A stretch of 64,000 nt of DNA from Streptomyces sp. CCM_MD2014 (GTDB taxonomy: Bacteria > Actinomycetota > Actinomycetes > Streptomycetales > Streptomycetaceae), in NCBI RefSeq assembly GCF_000772045.1, contig NZ_CP009754.1:4650001-4714000 (forward strand). The letters are read 5' to 3'. Positions 8,313 to 17,500 of this stretch are shown piece by piece. Below the pieces are notes generated by a model. It did not search any database. It was not told where the DNA came from and saw only the letters and a program-made list of their open reading frames with translations. The translations under genes and the position numbers were made by a program. Position 1 is the stretch's first letter. Every line of letters begins with the position of its first letter.

Positions 8313-8714
8313 ATGGCGTGCGCGTGCCAGAACAAGCACAAGTCGTTTGAGGTCGTCACGAAGGCTGGCACCGCCACCCGGCCAGCGTTCACCAGCAGCA
8401 GCCAGGGCACCGCGGAAGCCGTCGCCGACCGCTACCCCACCGCCATCGTCCGGGACAAGAAGACCAGCGAGCCCGTCTACTTCGCGTGGCCGAAGGGCAC
8501 GTACGAGGTCGTCCTGCAGGCCGGGGACGGGCCGGTCCTCAAGGCCGCCGCCCACGTACGCAACGGCAGCGACCGGGGCACGCTCAAGGCCCTCGCGGAC
8601 GACCGGGCCGGGGAGGGCGCCGTGGTCCGCTCCACCACGGACGGCACCGTGGTCTACCCCCTGGCCGCCGCTCTGACCGCCGCAGCCGTCCAGACGGCCC
8701 CCGCCACCCCGTAG
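8313..8714 (+). CDS. head-region phage protein (possible decoration or scaffold)
   Basis: 133 residues. GAGAGGAG precedes the ATG. The N-terminus MACACQNKHKSFEVV begins a beta-rich domain with YFAWPKGTYEVVLQ; the second half is Ala/Thr-rich. It lies between the maturation polyprotein and the major capsid gene, where decoration or scaffold proteins are usually encoded. No specific family recognised. Confidence 0.65.
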   Translation: MACACQNKHKSFEVVTKAGTATRPAFTSSSQGTAEAVADRYPTAIVRDKKTSEPVYFAWPKGTYEVVLQAGDGPVLKAAAHVRNGSDRGTLKALADDRAGEGAVVRSTTDGTVVYPLAAALTAAAVQTAPATP

Positions 8715-8742
8715 CGTCCTGCCGTCACCCCTGGTAGGCAGC

Positions 8743-8811
8743 TACTATTCAGCCCTAGCAGACCGCTGGTTTTGGGCCGGGTCCCCAGCTTCAACACTGG
8801 AGACCCGACCC
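8743..8811 (+). promoter_or_regulatory. start-associated element before major capsid gene
   Basis: TACTAT (8743-8748), box GCTGGTTTTGGGCCGGGT (8765-8782), 29 nt to the ATG. Hairpin 8778-8807: CGGGTC and CCAG pair with CTGG and GACCCG around an 8-nt loop. The Shine-Dalgarno GGAGA (8799-8803) lies in the 3' arm, 8 nt before ATG 8812. Confidence 0.7.
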
Positions 8812-10512
8812 ATGGCCGACGAGTTCGAGCTCCCGCAGGACCTCAACCAGCTCTCCGACTCCGCGTTCCTCACGTCCCTCTCGGACGAGGAACTGGCGGA
8901 CGCCCTCAGCGTCTCGTCCGTGACCTTCGCCGCGCTCTCCGCGCAGGACGCCATCACGGACGATGCTCTCCAGCAGATGCGCGCCCTGGCCACCGGCTCC
9001 GAGGCGATCCGGCTGGAGCAGCGCTCCCGTACCGAGGCCGCGGAAGCCGCCGCCGCCGAGATCGAGGCCATGGCCGCCCGGGTCCGCGGAGACCAGGCCA
9101 CCACCGAGGAGACGGCGGCAGCCGAGGGCGGGGAGGGCGGTGACGGCCAGGAGGCCACCGCCTCCACCGAGACCGCCCCGGCCGCTCCGGAGCAGCCCGC
9201 GGCACCCGCGGCCCCGGCCGCGCCGGCGGCGACGGCGTCCGCGGTCGTCGCCCGGCCGCCGCTCAACCTGAGCGCGGTCCGCCGCGTCCAGCCGCGCGTC
9301 CTCCCCGAGGCCCCGGCCCCCACGACCCGCATCACCGCGGCCGTGGACGTCCCCGGCTACACCCCGGGCGCGCCCCTGGACTTCGACGACATCACCGCCG
9401 GCATCATCAGCCGCGCCAACGCGCTCAAGACGGCCGGCGGCGGGGTCGGGCAGGTGATCTCCTACCGGCACCCGTACGAGCAGGACCAGATCGTCACGGA
9501 CTCCTCCTCCGCGCCGGAGGGGACCACAGTCTCCCTGAGGGCGTCGGACCAGCGGCGCCTTCCGCAGAAGGAGCTCGTCGCCTCCGGTGGCTGGTGCGCG
9601 CCGTCGGAGACGATCTACGAACTGACGGACACCGCGTGCCCTGACCTCCTCTGGGACGCACCGGAGATCCAGCTTGCGCGAGGTGGCCTGCGCTACTACA
9701 AGCCGCTCTCCCTGGACGTCGCCGCCATGACGTGGGTGCACACGGAGGCGGACGACATCTCCGGGGCCGAAAAGCCCTGCTACCGGGTGCCGTGCCCCGA
9801 CCCGGTCGAGGTCCGGTGTGACGCGATCGGCGTCTGCCTGGAGGCTGGCATCCTCACGCAGCGCCACTTCCCGGAGCTCGTCTCCTGGTACCTCCGCAAC
9901 GCCATGGTGGCGCACGAGATCCGCGTCAAGCAGTACCTCTTCCAGCAGGCCCTGAACACGGCCACGACGGTGGACATCCCGCAGTCCTTCGGCGCGCTCT
10001 CCTCCGTCTTCGCGGCGGTGGCGCTCCAGGCCGCCGACATGATCGAGCGTCACAGCCTCTGCGAGTCCACGGCCCTGGAGGTCGTGTTCCCGTACTGGTC
10101 CCGTCAGCTCTTCCTCGCGGACCTGGCGCGGCAGAACGGCAAGGACATCTGCGACCTCGACCCGGGGTGCATCCAGAACACGTTCGCCAAGCTCGGCGTA
10201 CGCGTCCAGTTCGCCCGCGGCCTCAACCCGGCCGTGCCGGACGAGATCGGCGGGGAGACCCCGGCCACCGCGTTCCCGTCCACCGTGAAGTTCCTCATCT
10301 ACCCGTCCGGCGGGCTGGTCATCGGACGCGGCGAAGAGGTCAATCTCGGGGTAATTCATGATTCAACTAAGTTCCGGTTCAACGACTACACGGCGCTTTT
10401 CGCGGAGGAATGCACGGCCCTCGTGGACAGGTCGGTGGACACCCGGCTGGTGACCGTCCCGGTCTGCCCGTCCGGTGAGACCGGCGCACAGACCCTCCTC
10501 GCCTGCGCCTGA
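8812..10512 (+). CDS. major capsid protein with fused N-terminal scaffold-like region
   Basis: 566 residues. The first 90 residues are acidic and helical. Residues 95-150 are an Ala/Pro/Glu-rich linker, a plausible scaffolding (delta) region removed by the protease encoded just upstream. From about residue 185 the protein reads as an HK97-fold capsid (FDDITAGIISRANALKT, later LSLDVAAMTWVHTEADD, ELVSWYLRNAMVAHEIRVKQYL, VEVVFPYWSRQLFLADLAR-like segments). The match rests on gene order and general pattern. Unusually it keeps several cysteines (CPDLLWD, PCYRVPCPDPVEVRCDAIGVC). A strong terminator follows. Confidence 0.85.
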   Translation: MADEFELPQDLNQLSDSAFLTSLSDEELADALSVSSVTFAALSAQDAITDDALQQMRALATGSEAIRLEQRSRTEAAEAAAAEIEAMAARVRGDQATTEETAAAEGGEGGDGQEATASTETAPAAPEQPAAPAAPAAPAATASAVVARPPLNLSAVRRVQPRVLPEAPAPTTRITAAVDVPGYTPGAPLDFDDITAGIISRANALKTAGGGVGQVISYRHPYEQDQIVTDSSSAPEGTTVSLRASDQRRLPQKELVASGGWCAPSETIYELTDTACPDLLWDAPEIQLARGGLRYYKPLSLDVAAMTWVHTEADDISGAEKPCYRVPCPDPVEVRCDAIGVCLEAGILTQRHFPELVSWYLRNAMVAHEIRVKQYLFQQALNTATTVDIPQSFGALSSVFAAVALQAADMIERHSLCESTALEVVFPYWSRQLFLADLARQNGKDICDLDPGCIQNTFAKLGVRVQFARGLNPAVPDEIGGETPATAFPSTVKFLIYPSGGLVIGRGEEVNLGVIHDSTKFRFNDYTALFAEECTALVDRSVDTRLVTVPVCPSGETGAQTLLACA

Positions 10513-10533
10513 GCGGCACCTCCCGCCCGAGAC

Positions 10534-10570
10534 GTGCCGGGCCCGCGGACCTGAGACGCGGGCCCGGCAC
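10534..10570 (+). terminator. terminator after major capsid gene
   Basis: Perfect 14-bp stem GTGCCGGGCCCGCG / CGCGGGCCCGGCAC with a 9-nt loop, 22 nt after the capsid stop. Confidence 0.7.
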
Positions 10571-10598
10571 CCCCTGACCCTGACTGGAGGTCCGCGCG

Positions 10599-11438
10599 AT
10601 GCCGGGTATGCGCAAGCTCGTTCAGCCGATCCCGGGCGTGCCGCTACCGCACGGCATCCTCAACGCCTGCACCACCGTGGAGGACGTCACGGACGTCCAT
10701 GAGCTCATGGGCGTGGAGTGGCGGGCCCTCGGCTGCTGCCCCGTCCACGAGTGGAAGGACCCGTGCCTGACGGACGACTCCCCCGGGGAGGAGTCCCCCG
10801 GCGAGCCGGTAGCCAAGCAGTTCTGCAGGCCGGAGTTCGAGCACGCCCAACCCATCACGCTCTACGCCGGCGCGGAGTGCTCCACGTTCGGCTGGTCCTA
10901 CGAGGAGGCCGTGACCCACGCCCGGGCCACGATGGCCCTCGGGGAGCAGCACGGCCTGGAGGCCGCGTTCTGGTCCGGGAAGCTCACCGTGGACGCGGTG
11001 GACCTCACCCCCGCGGCCGGGCCGGTGTCCGTCGCGCAGGGCGTCGCGGCGCTGGAAGGCTGCTTGGCCGAGTCCTACGGCGGCGTGGGCGTCCTCCACG
11101 TTCCGGCCGGTGCCGCCGCGCTCCTCGGCTGCTGCAACGTCCTCACGAGGGACCCGGCCACCGGGAGCCTGGAGACCCTGGCGGGGAACTGCGCCGTGAT
11201 CGGTGCCGGCTACTCCGCCGAGAACACCGGGCCGGGCGGTATCCCGGCCGAGCCGGGGACGGCCTGGCTCTACATCACCGGGCCCGTCCACATCCGGCGC
11301 GGCCCCCTGGACGTCATCCCGGACCGGTCCGCGTCCGTCAACCCCCGCACCAACGATCGCCGCGTGCTGGTGGAGCGGACGTACGTGGTCGGCACGACGT
11401 GCACCGTGTGCGCGGTGCTCGTGGAGGTCTGCGCGTGA
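10599..11438 (+). CDS. virion-associated protein, unknown role
   Basis: 279 residues. GGAGG precedes the ATG. The central helix EEAVTHARATMALGEQHGLEAAFW is followed by a beta domain ending SASVNPRTNDRRVLVERTYVV. I know similar C-termini only from uncharacterised actinophage head-region genes. It has 13 cysteines in 279 residues, including CC pairs. Its stop overlaps the next start (GTGA). Confidence 0.6.
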   Translation: MPGMRKLVQPIPGVPLPHGILNACTTVEDVTDVHELMGVEWRALGCCPVHEWKDPCLTDDSPGEESPGEPVAKQFCRPEFEHAQPITLYAGAECSTFGWSYEEAVTHARATMALGEQHGLEAAFWSGKLTVDAVDLTPAAGPVSVAQGVAALEGCLAESYGGVGVLHVPAGAAALLGCCNVLTRDPATGSLETLAGNCAVIGAGYSAENTGPGGIPAEPGTAWLYITGPVHIRRGPLDVIPDRSASVNPRTNDRRVLVERTYVVGTTCTVCAVLVEVCA

Positions 11439-12103
11439 ACGACTTCATCCGTATCCGCCCGGCCGCGCGCCGGCGTGTGCCGTTCGCCCGGTGGGCGGTG
11501 AGCCAGAACCCGAAGATCCGCACCGTCAGCCAGTCCGAGTTCGGCGTCCCGCCAGTCCTCTTCGTCGACATGCCGGAGGACCTACTCCGCGGCTCCCTGG
11601 TCGACGGCCGCCCGTACGTCTCCCCCCTCGACCAGGAGGAGGAGACAGAGGCGGCCGGACCGGGCGCGCCGGAGCTCCTGGGCGTCGCCACGCGCGGCCC
11701 GGACGGCTTCCTGGAGGCGGTCCCGGGCCAGCCGCTCCCGGAGGTCCCCGCCCACATCTACGGCCCGGACGCCGTCCCGCTCCCGGCCGACTTCGCGCCG
11801 CTGGAGGACGCCCCCGAGACGTACGAGCTCTCCGGTGTCCTGGTGGGGGAGACCGGCCCGGAGACCTATGTCCCCCTCGGGGACACCAGCGGGGACACCC
11901 CCGGGGGCGCCCTCGCGCAAGGAGGGGACACGGCCGGAGAGACACCGGCCGTGACCAGCGAGGACACCCCGGGGGACACCGGAGACACGGCGGGGGACAC
12001 CAGCGGGGGCACCGGCCGGTCGTTCCCGTGCGGGGCGTGCCCGCGCGCCTTCAAGAGCGAGCGCGGCCGGGACTCCCACCGCCGCCAGGTCCACGGGAGG
12101 TAG
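11435..12103 (+). CDS. head-region protein with C-terminal C2H2 zinc finger
   Basis: 222 residues from GTG coupled to the previous gene. The N-terminal 25 residues are basic (FIRIRPAARRRVPFARWAV). Residues 80-150 are acidic and Pro-rich, and about 150-195 are a low-complexity Gly-Asp-Thr repeat encoded by GGGGACACC units. The last 26 residues form a classical C2H2 finger: Cys-x2-Cys-x12-His-x4-His (CGACPRAF ... RDSHRRQVHGR), keeping the core Phe but with Arg at the usual Leu position. Such fingers normally bind nucleic acid or protein; the role in this phage is unknown. Confidence 0.65.
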   Translation: MNDFIRIRPAARRRVPFARWAVSQNPKIRTVSQSEFGVPPVLFVDMPEDLLRGSLVDGRPYVSPLDQEEETEAAGPGAPELLGVATRGPDGFLEAVPGQPLPEVPAHIYGPDAVPLPADFAPLEDAPETYELSGVLVGETGPETYVPLGDTSGDTPGGALAQGGDTAGETPAVTSEDTPGDTGDTAGDTSGGTGRSFPCGACPRAFKSERGRDSHRRQVHGR

Positions 12104-12106
12104 CCG

Positions 12107-13024
12107 GTGCCGGTCGAACCAATCCCCTGCGCCCCGGGCGGCGGTGGCGAGCCCCCCGGCCCGTCCTGCTGCGCCCCGTCCATCGCCTCCACGCCCCTGT
12201 GCCAGGAGGACGGGACCACCATCCTCCTGGTGCTCCGCTCCGCGTGCGCGTGTGACGGCGCGGAGCCCACACCGCCGGAAGTCGTCGGCTGGCTCGATCC
12301 GGTCACCGGCGACTTCACGGAGGGCCCGGCACCGGCCGGCGCCGGGCCGTGCGGCGCGGACGACTGCGCGTCCGTCTCCCTCCTCCGCCTGTGCGACCTG
12401 ACGGAGGAGGAGTGCGTCCCGTTCCTCCGCCACCTGGTCCACGACTGCACGGGCGCCGTCACCTCGAGCACGGACACCGCCCTGGACGGCGTCACCCCCT
12501 ACACGCCGACCGGAACGGTAGGGGACTGCGAGGACTGCCCGTGCCCGCCGAAGACGCGCGTACTCCCGCTCTGTGACTACCTCGGCCCGGGCCCCACGCC
12601 CGTCGTCCAGTTCCTCCGCCACGTCACCTACGACTGCACCACCGGCGAGGTCCTGGAGCAGACGGACACCCTCCCGGACGCGGTGACGCCGTACACGCCC
12701 GTGGGGGAGGTCGGGGAGTGCGGCCAGTGCCGGCCCACCCCGATGTGCCCCACCCTCCTCGGCCTCTCCGGCCCGGAGACCTGGTCCATGCCGGAGGGCA
12801 CGGAGTCGCTGGCCATCACCGTGGCGTGCGGCCCCGTCACCGTCACTGACTGCTCCGGGAACGCGACCACGATCAACGAGTGCGGCGCCTCCTTCACCTG
12901 GGCTGCCCCGCCTGGCGACTGCACCCCCGGACGCCTCTGCACTCCCGTCACGGTCGACGTCCCCGAGGGCGCGGCCGTCTACCTCAACCTGCTCATCCCG
13001 TGCGGCATGGGAGACGTCTCGTGA
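12107..13024 (+). CDS. cysteine-rich modular virion protein (two LCD-PFLR-YTP modules)
   Basis: 305 residues with 25 cysteines. After a Pro/Cys-rich start it contains two copies of the phage's own repeat module: (1) RLCD ... VPFLRHLVHDCTGAV ... LDGVTPYTPTGTVGDC and (2) PLCD ... VQFLRHVTYDCTTGEV ... DAVTPYTPVGEVGEC. A C-terminal beta domain (VTVDVPEGAAVYLNLLIPC) closes it. The same module recurs about ten times in the giant gene at 14507. Expected on the virion surface, probably as a capsid or neck fibre component; this is inference from position and repeats. The stop overlaps the collagen-like gene's GTG. Confidence 0.65.
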   Translation: MPVEPIPCAPGGGGEPPGPSCCAPSIASTPLCQEDGTTILLVLRSACACDGAEPTPPEVVGWLDPVTGDFTEGPAPAGAGPCGADDCASVSLLRLCDLTEEECVPFLRHLVHDCTGAVTSSTDTALDGVTPYTPTGTVGDCEDCPCPPKTRVLPLCDYLGPGPTPVVQFLRHVTYDCTTGEVLEQTDTLPDAVTPYTPVGEVGECGQCRPTPMCPTLLGLSGPETWSMPEGTESLAITVACGPVTVTDCSGNATTINECGASFTWAAPPGDCTPGRLCTPVTVDVPEGAAVYLNLLIPCGMGDVS

Positions 13025-14481
13025 GCTGTGACAACTGCTGCCCGCCCGTCATCCTCGGCGGCTCCGGCCAGCCCGGCCCCCAAGGACCCGCAGGGCCGAC
13101 GGGTCCGCCCGGCCCGGGAGTATGCGTCTCCAACGACCCGGGGAACGCCCTCCAGCTCGGCACGGACGGCTGCATGTACGTCGCCGAAGCGGACGCCGGC
13201 GCCGAGGGCCCGCCCGGCCCCCAGGGACCCGCAGGCCCGGCCGGACCGGCCGGAGAGGGCGTGTGTATCTCCACGGACCCGGACAACGCCCTCCAGCTCG
13301 GCACGGACGGCTGCATGTACGTCGCCGCGGCCGAGGCCGGCGCCGAGGGCCCGCCCGGCCCCCAGGGACCCGCAGGCCCGGCCGGACCGGCCGGGGAAGG
13401 CGCGTGCATCTCCACCGACGCCGGGAACCAGCTCCAGGAGGGCACAGACGGCTGTCTCTACGTCGCCGAGCCCGCCCCCGCAGAACTGTGCATTGCCGCC
13501 GACTCGGCGGACGTCCTGGCCGTGGACGCGAACGGCTGCCTCAGCCTCACCACCGACCCGACCGGCCCCGTACGGCCCGGGGAGAACGGACTCACCCTCT
13601 GCCTGTCCGAGGACCCCGGCCAGACCGCGACCCTGGACGGTGACGGCTGCCTCCTGGTCACCGGCGGCGGCACCGGCGCGCTGCCCGTCGTGGAGATGAC
13701 CACCGCGGTCGAGGTGTTCGAGGAAGACGGCACCTTCGACCCGGCCGCCTACCCCGGGCTTCAGTACGTGCGTGTCCGTGTCCAGGGTGCGGGTGGCGGC
13801 TCCACCGGGTCCGGGCCCAACCCCGGCCCGGTCGGCTCAGGGTTCGTGTCGATCGGCGCGGCCGGCGGGGGCGGCGGCTACAGCGAATCCCTCCTCAACG
13901 CCGCCGACCTGCCCGGGCCCGTCCCGGTCGCTATCGGGGCGGGCGGTGCCGGATCGCCGGTCAACGTCAACGCGGGGAACGGCGGAGGGTCCTCCTTCGG
14001 CACGCTCGTCACCGCGAACGGGGGCTCGGGCGGCTTCCTCACCAACGGCGGGATGCCGGAGTCCTGGGACGACTCCCGGGGCCAGATCGCCCGCGCCGGC
14101 GGTGGCACCACCACTGCGGCAGGCCAGCTGAAGATCCCGGGCAGCGCGAGCATGCCCGGATGGGCGGCAGGCGGCGGCGCCCTGGTCGACGTCCCGCAAG
14201 TCCCCACCGGCACCGTCATGAACTCCCGGATGAGCTTCGGCGGCAACGGCGGCGGCTCCCACCTCGGCGGCGCCTCCGCCGGCGGCAAGAGCAGCGGACC
14301 GAACGACACCACCGTGGGTGTCGGCTCCGCCCTCGGCTACGGCAGCGGCGCACCGGCGCCCGCCTCCGCATCCGGGAGCGGTACCGGCGGCGGCAACCCG
14401 AGCCCCGCGGTGCCCGGCCGGGACGGAGCGCCGGGGGTCGTGATCGTCGAGGTCCACATGCTCACCGTCACCGCCGCCTGA
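13021..14481 (+). CDS. collagen-like virion fibre with polyglycine tip domain
   Basis: 486 residues. Three short Gly-x-y collagen-like stretches (about residues 16-35, 61-81, 103-124; e.g. GPPGPQGPAGPAGPAGEG) alternate with a repeated turn motif (NALQLGTDGCMYVA). Residues 225-270 resemble a beta-domain start (VEVFEEDGTFDPAAYPGLQYVRV). Residues 270-480 form a glycine-rich domain with GGGGGYSESLL, GNGGGSSFG and similar turns, of the polyglycine type seen in phage adhesin tips. A paralogous glycine-rich domain lies in the tail fibre at 31744. Likely trimeric and externally displayed. Confidence 0.7.
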   Translation: MSCDNCCPPVILGGSGQPGPQGPAGPTGPPGPGVCVSNDPGNALQLGTDGCMYVAEADAGAEGPPGPQGPAGPAGPAGEGVCISTDPDNALQLGTDGCMYVAAAEAGAEGPPGPQGPAGPAGPAGEGACISTDAGNQLQEGTDGCLYVAEPAPAELCIAADSADVLAVDANGCLSLTTDPTGPVRPGENGLTLCLSEDPGQTATLDGDGCLLVTGGGTGALPVVEMTTAVEVFEEDGTFDPAAYPGLQYVRVRVQGAGGGSTGSGPNPGPVGSGFVSIGAAGGGGGYSESLLNAADLPGPVPVAIGAGGAGSPVNVNAGNGGGSSFGTLVTANGGSGGFLTNGGMPESWDDSRGQIARAGGGTTTAAGQLKIPGSASMPGWAAGGGALVDVPQVPTGTVMNSRMSFGGNGGGSHLGGASAGGKSSGPNDTTVGVGSALGYGSGAPAPASASGSGTGGGNPSPAVPGRDGAPGVVIVEVHMLTVTAA

Positions 14482-14506
14482 GCGGCCACCAGCAAGGAGA
14501 ACCACA

Positions 14507-17500
14507 GTGCCCAGCGGCGGGAACTTCAGCTCATGCAACTGCGGCCCGGACGTGTCGGCATGTGACAGCCCGACACAGCCCGTGGCCACGGTCGGCCTCT
14601 GCCTCGCGGACGGCTCCCCGATCGCGGTCACCGTCGTACGGGACTGCGCCGGCACCGTCACCAGCGAGGGATGGATCGACCTCACCACGGGCGCGTGGTC
14701 GTCCGGTCCGCCACCGGCCGGGACCATCGCGTGCGGCGACAGCCGGTCCATCACGACGAACGGCACCTTCTGTGACGTCCTGGAGGACGGCACGGTCGCC
14801 GGCCTGGTCCTCGTCGAGTACCAGTACGCCGCCGACGGCTCGATCGCGTCCGTGCGCCTGGTCGACGCCGTCACCGGGACCACCTACACCCCGCAGGGCG
14901 AGGTGACCACCTGCCCCGCCGGGGTCGAGGCGCCGGAGCGGGACATGCTCCAGCTCTGCGACACCACCGATGACGAGTCCGGCGCGATCACCAGCGTGCC
15001 GTTCCTGCGGGACTACGCGCGGGACGAGTCCGGCGCGGTGGTCGGGCACACCGACTACACCCTGGACGGGGACCCGTACACGCCGTCCGGCACCGTCGGC
15101 GTCTGCGGCCCCCAGACCGAGCCCGTGGAGCCGTGCGCGTCGACCGTCACCGTGCTGCGCCTGTGCGACCTCAACCCCGACGCACCCCCGGACGACGAGG
15201 GCAAGCGGTGCGCCATCCCGTTCCTGCGGCACCTCGTCCACGACTGCACCGGTGCCCTTGCGGAGACCCGCGACACCACCACGGACGGCACCACCCCGTA
15301 CACGCCCGTCGAGGCCGTGGACTGCGGCTCCGGCGGCGTCCCGGCCATGGTGGAAGTTCCCTGGGAGGTCGTGGACATCCAGCCGGACCCGGCCAGCCCG
15401 GTCGGCCGCGGCCTCATCTACACCCTCTCGCCGATCGACGACCCGGCAACGGTGGGCACGGTCACGGTCACCACCACGGCCACCGCGAACACCGCATGCC
15501 CCGGCACCCCGCCCTCGTACAACTTCCGCAACCCGTGCACGTACACGTTCACGCCGGACCAGGCGCTCCAGGACGCGGCCACCTACGTGCGCTGCGACTT
15601 GATCGACTTCGACACCTTCGAGCCGGTCACCGGCCTGAACCCGCCGCCGTCCCGGCTCGGCGGAACCGCGTACTGGGACGGCACGACGATCCGCCCGACC
15701 GAGTCCAACGGCACGGGCGAGATGTACTACGACGGCCCGCCGGCCTCCTGGTCCTACCGGGTCGGGAACACCGGCGGCGGCAACTCCTGCTCCAGCCTCT
15801 CCTTCGCCGCGGTCTCGCTGCGCCCGGAGGGCTGCTGCGCCCCGTGCGGGAGCAGCGGCGGCGGGGACGGAAGCGGGCGCACCGTGCAGGAGGTGTGCGT
15901 CATCGCCAACTCCGCCCCCACGGAGGTGATGACGTGGACGCGGGTGATCGAGGACGGCGGCGCCACGATCTACTACCTCGACCAGGACGGCGCCCGCTAC
16001 GACGACACCCTCCCGGCCGGACACCAGATCATCGCCTGCGCTGTGGAGCCGGAACCGTGCCGCAACAGCACGACGCTGCTCCTGTGCGACACGCAGGCCG
16101 AGCCTGAGGAGCCCGTCCCCGCCGAGGGCGAGCCGACCGCGACGGATCTCGTCCCGCCCGCCCCGCTGCCCGCCGGAGGCGCGCACGTCGCCCTGCCGGG
16201 AGGCGGGGCCGACCTGTGGTCCGGCGGAACGCTGGTGTTCCCCGCGGACCCGGACGCGACGGCGGGCGACGGCTCGCAGGTGTACCGCAGCGTCGCCGCC
16301 ACCCTCCAGGCCGACCGGCCGGCGTGCGACGACGGCACGGCCACCGTGACCGCGTCGGTGCACGTCCACCTCGACGGCCCGACCGACGCCGGCGGCTACC
16401 CGGGCGCGTTCCACCTCGTCGACGGCTCCGGCACGGACATCGCCCTGGACGCCCCGCCGACGGACACCGTGTCCGGCTATGACGGCGTCCTCGTCGTCAG
16501 CGGCACCGTCCCGGCCGCCGACCTGGCCGCCGGAACCGTGACGCTGGTGCTCTCCCTGGAGACGTTCCAGAGCGGCGGGAAGGCATGGACGACCGATGGC
16601 TTCACCGCGGACTACGTCTTCGGGACCGGCGAGGAATGCGCCAGCCCGGAGCCGGTCCAGTTCCTGCGGACCCTGGTGACGGACTGCGTCACCGGAGACA
16701 TCGTCAGCGTCACGGACACCACCCTGGACGGACAGCCGTACACGGCGGCCGGGGAGGTCAGCCAGTGCACCGCCACCGGAAGCGACGCCGGGGAGTGCCG
16801 GCACTGCGAGACGCTGACCCTGTGCGACGTCCAGCCCGACGAGGAGGAGTCACCGGGCGAAGGAACCGAAGTGCCGTGGACCACGGTGAGCGTGGTCGAG
16901 GACCCCGCAACTGCTGGGCAGCACACGGACTTCATCTTCACGATCTCGCCGCAGGACGACCCCAGCACGGTGGGCACCGTCCACGTCAACGTGAGCCGCG
17001 CGGCAGGCGGGGCGTGCGGTGACTTCGACATCAACGACCTGATCTTTTCCAACACCGCGCAGTACCACCTGACGCTGGACGAGGTCGCCCAACAGGTCGA
17101 CTTCCTGCGCGTAGACCTGCTCGACTTCGACGGCTTCGAACCGGTCGCGATCCTCACCGGCACCCCGGAGCCCACCCGGCTGGGCGGCACCGCCGTATGG
17201 AACGCCAGCCACGACCGGATCATCCCGACCGAGGACAACAGCACCGGCGAGCTGTACTGGGACAACCCGCCCGCCACGATCGCCTACGAGATCTTCAACA
17301 CCGGCGGCGGCACCAGCTGCTCGCGGCTGTCCTTCGCCGGAGTGACGATCGTGCCCCCGCCGCCCCCGCCACCCGCGGGCACAAGGACACCGTTCCTCCG
17401 CACGATCTGCCGGGCCTGCGACGGCTCTGCCCTGTCCGTCACCGACACCAGCGTGGACGGCGACCCCTACACCCCGGCTGGCCAGGTCACCGTGTGCGCC

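Noticed and set aside
13021..14481. Glycine-rich stretch as a CRISPR or DNA repeat array
   Set aside because: The repeats are codon-level low complexity in a coding frame with no regular spacer pattern.
14531..16804. 757-codon minus-strand frame opposite the giant fibre gene
   Set aside because: Shadow of the repeat-rich gene; composition is Arg/Val/Gly-biased and no domain is recognisable.
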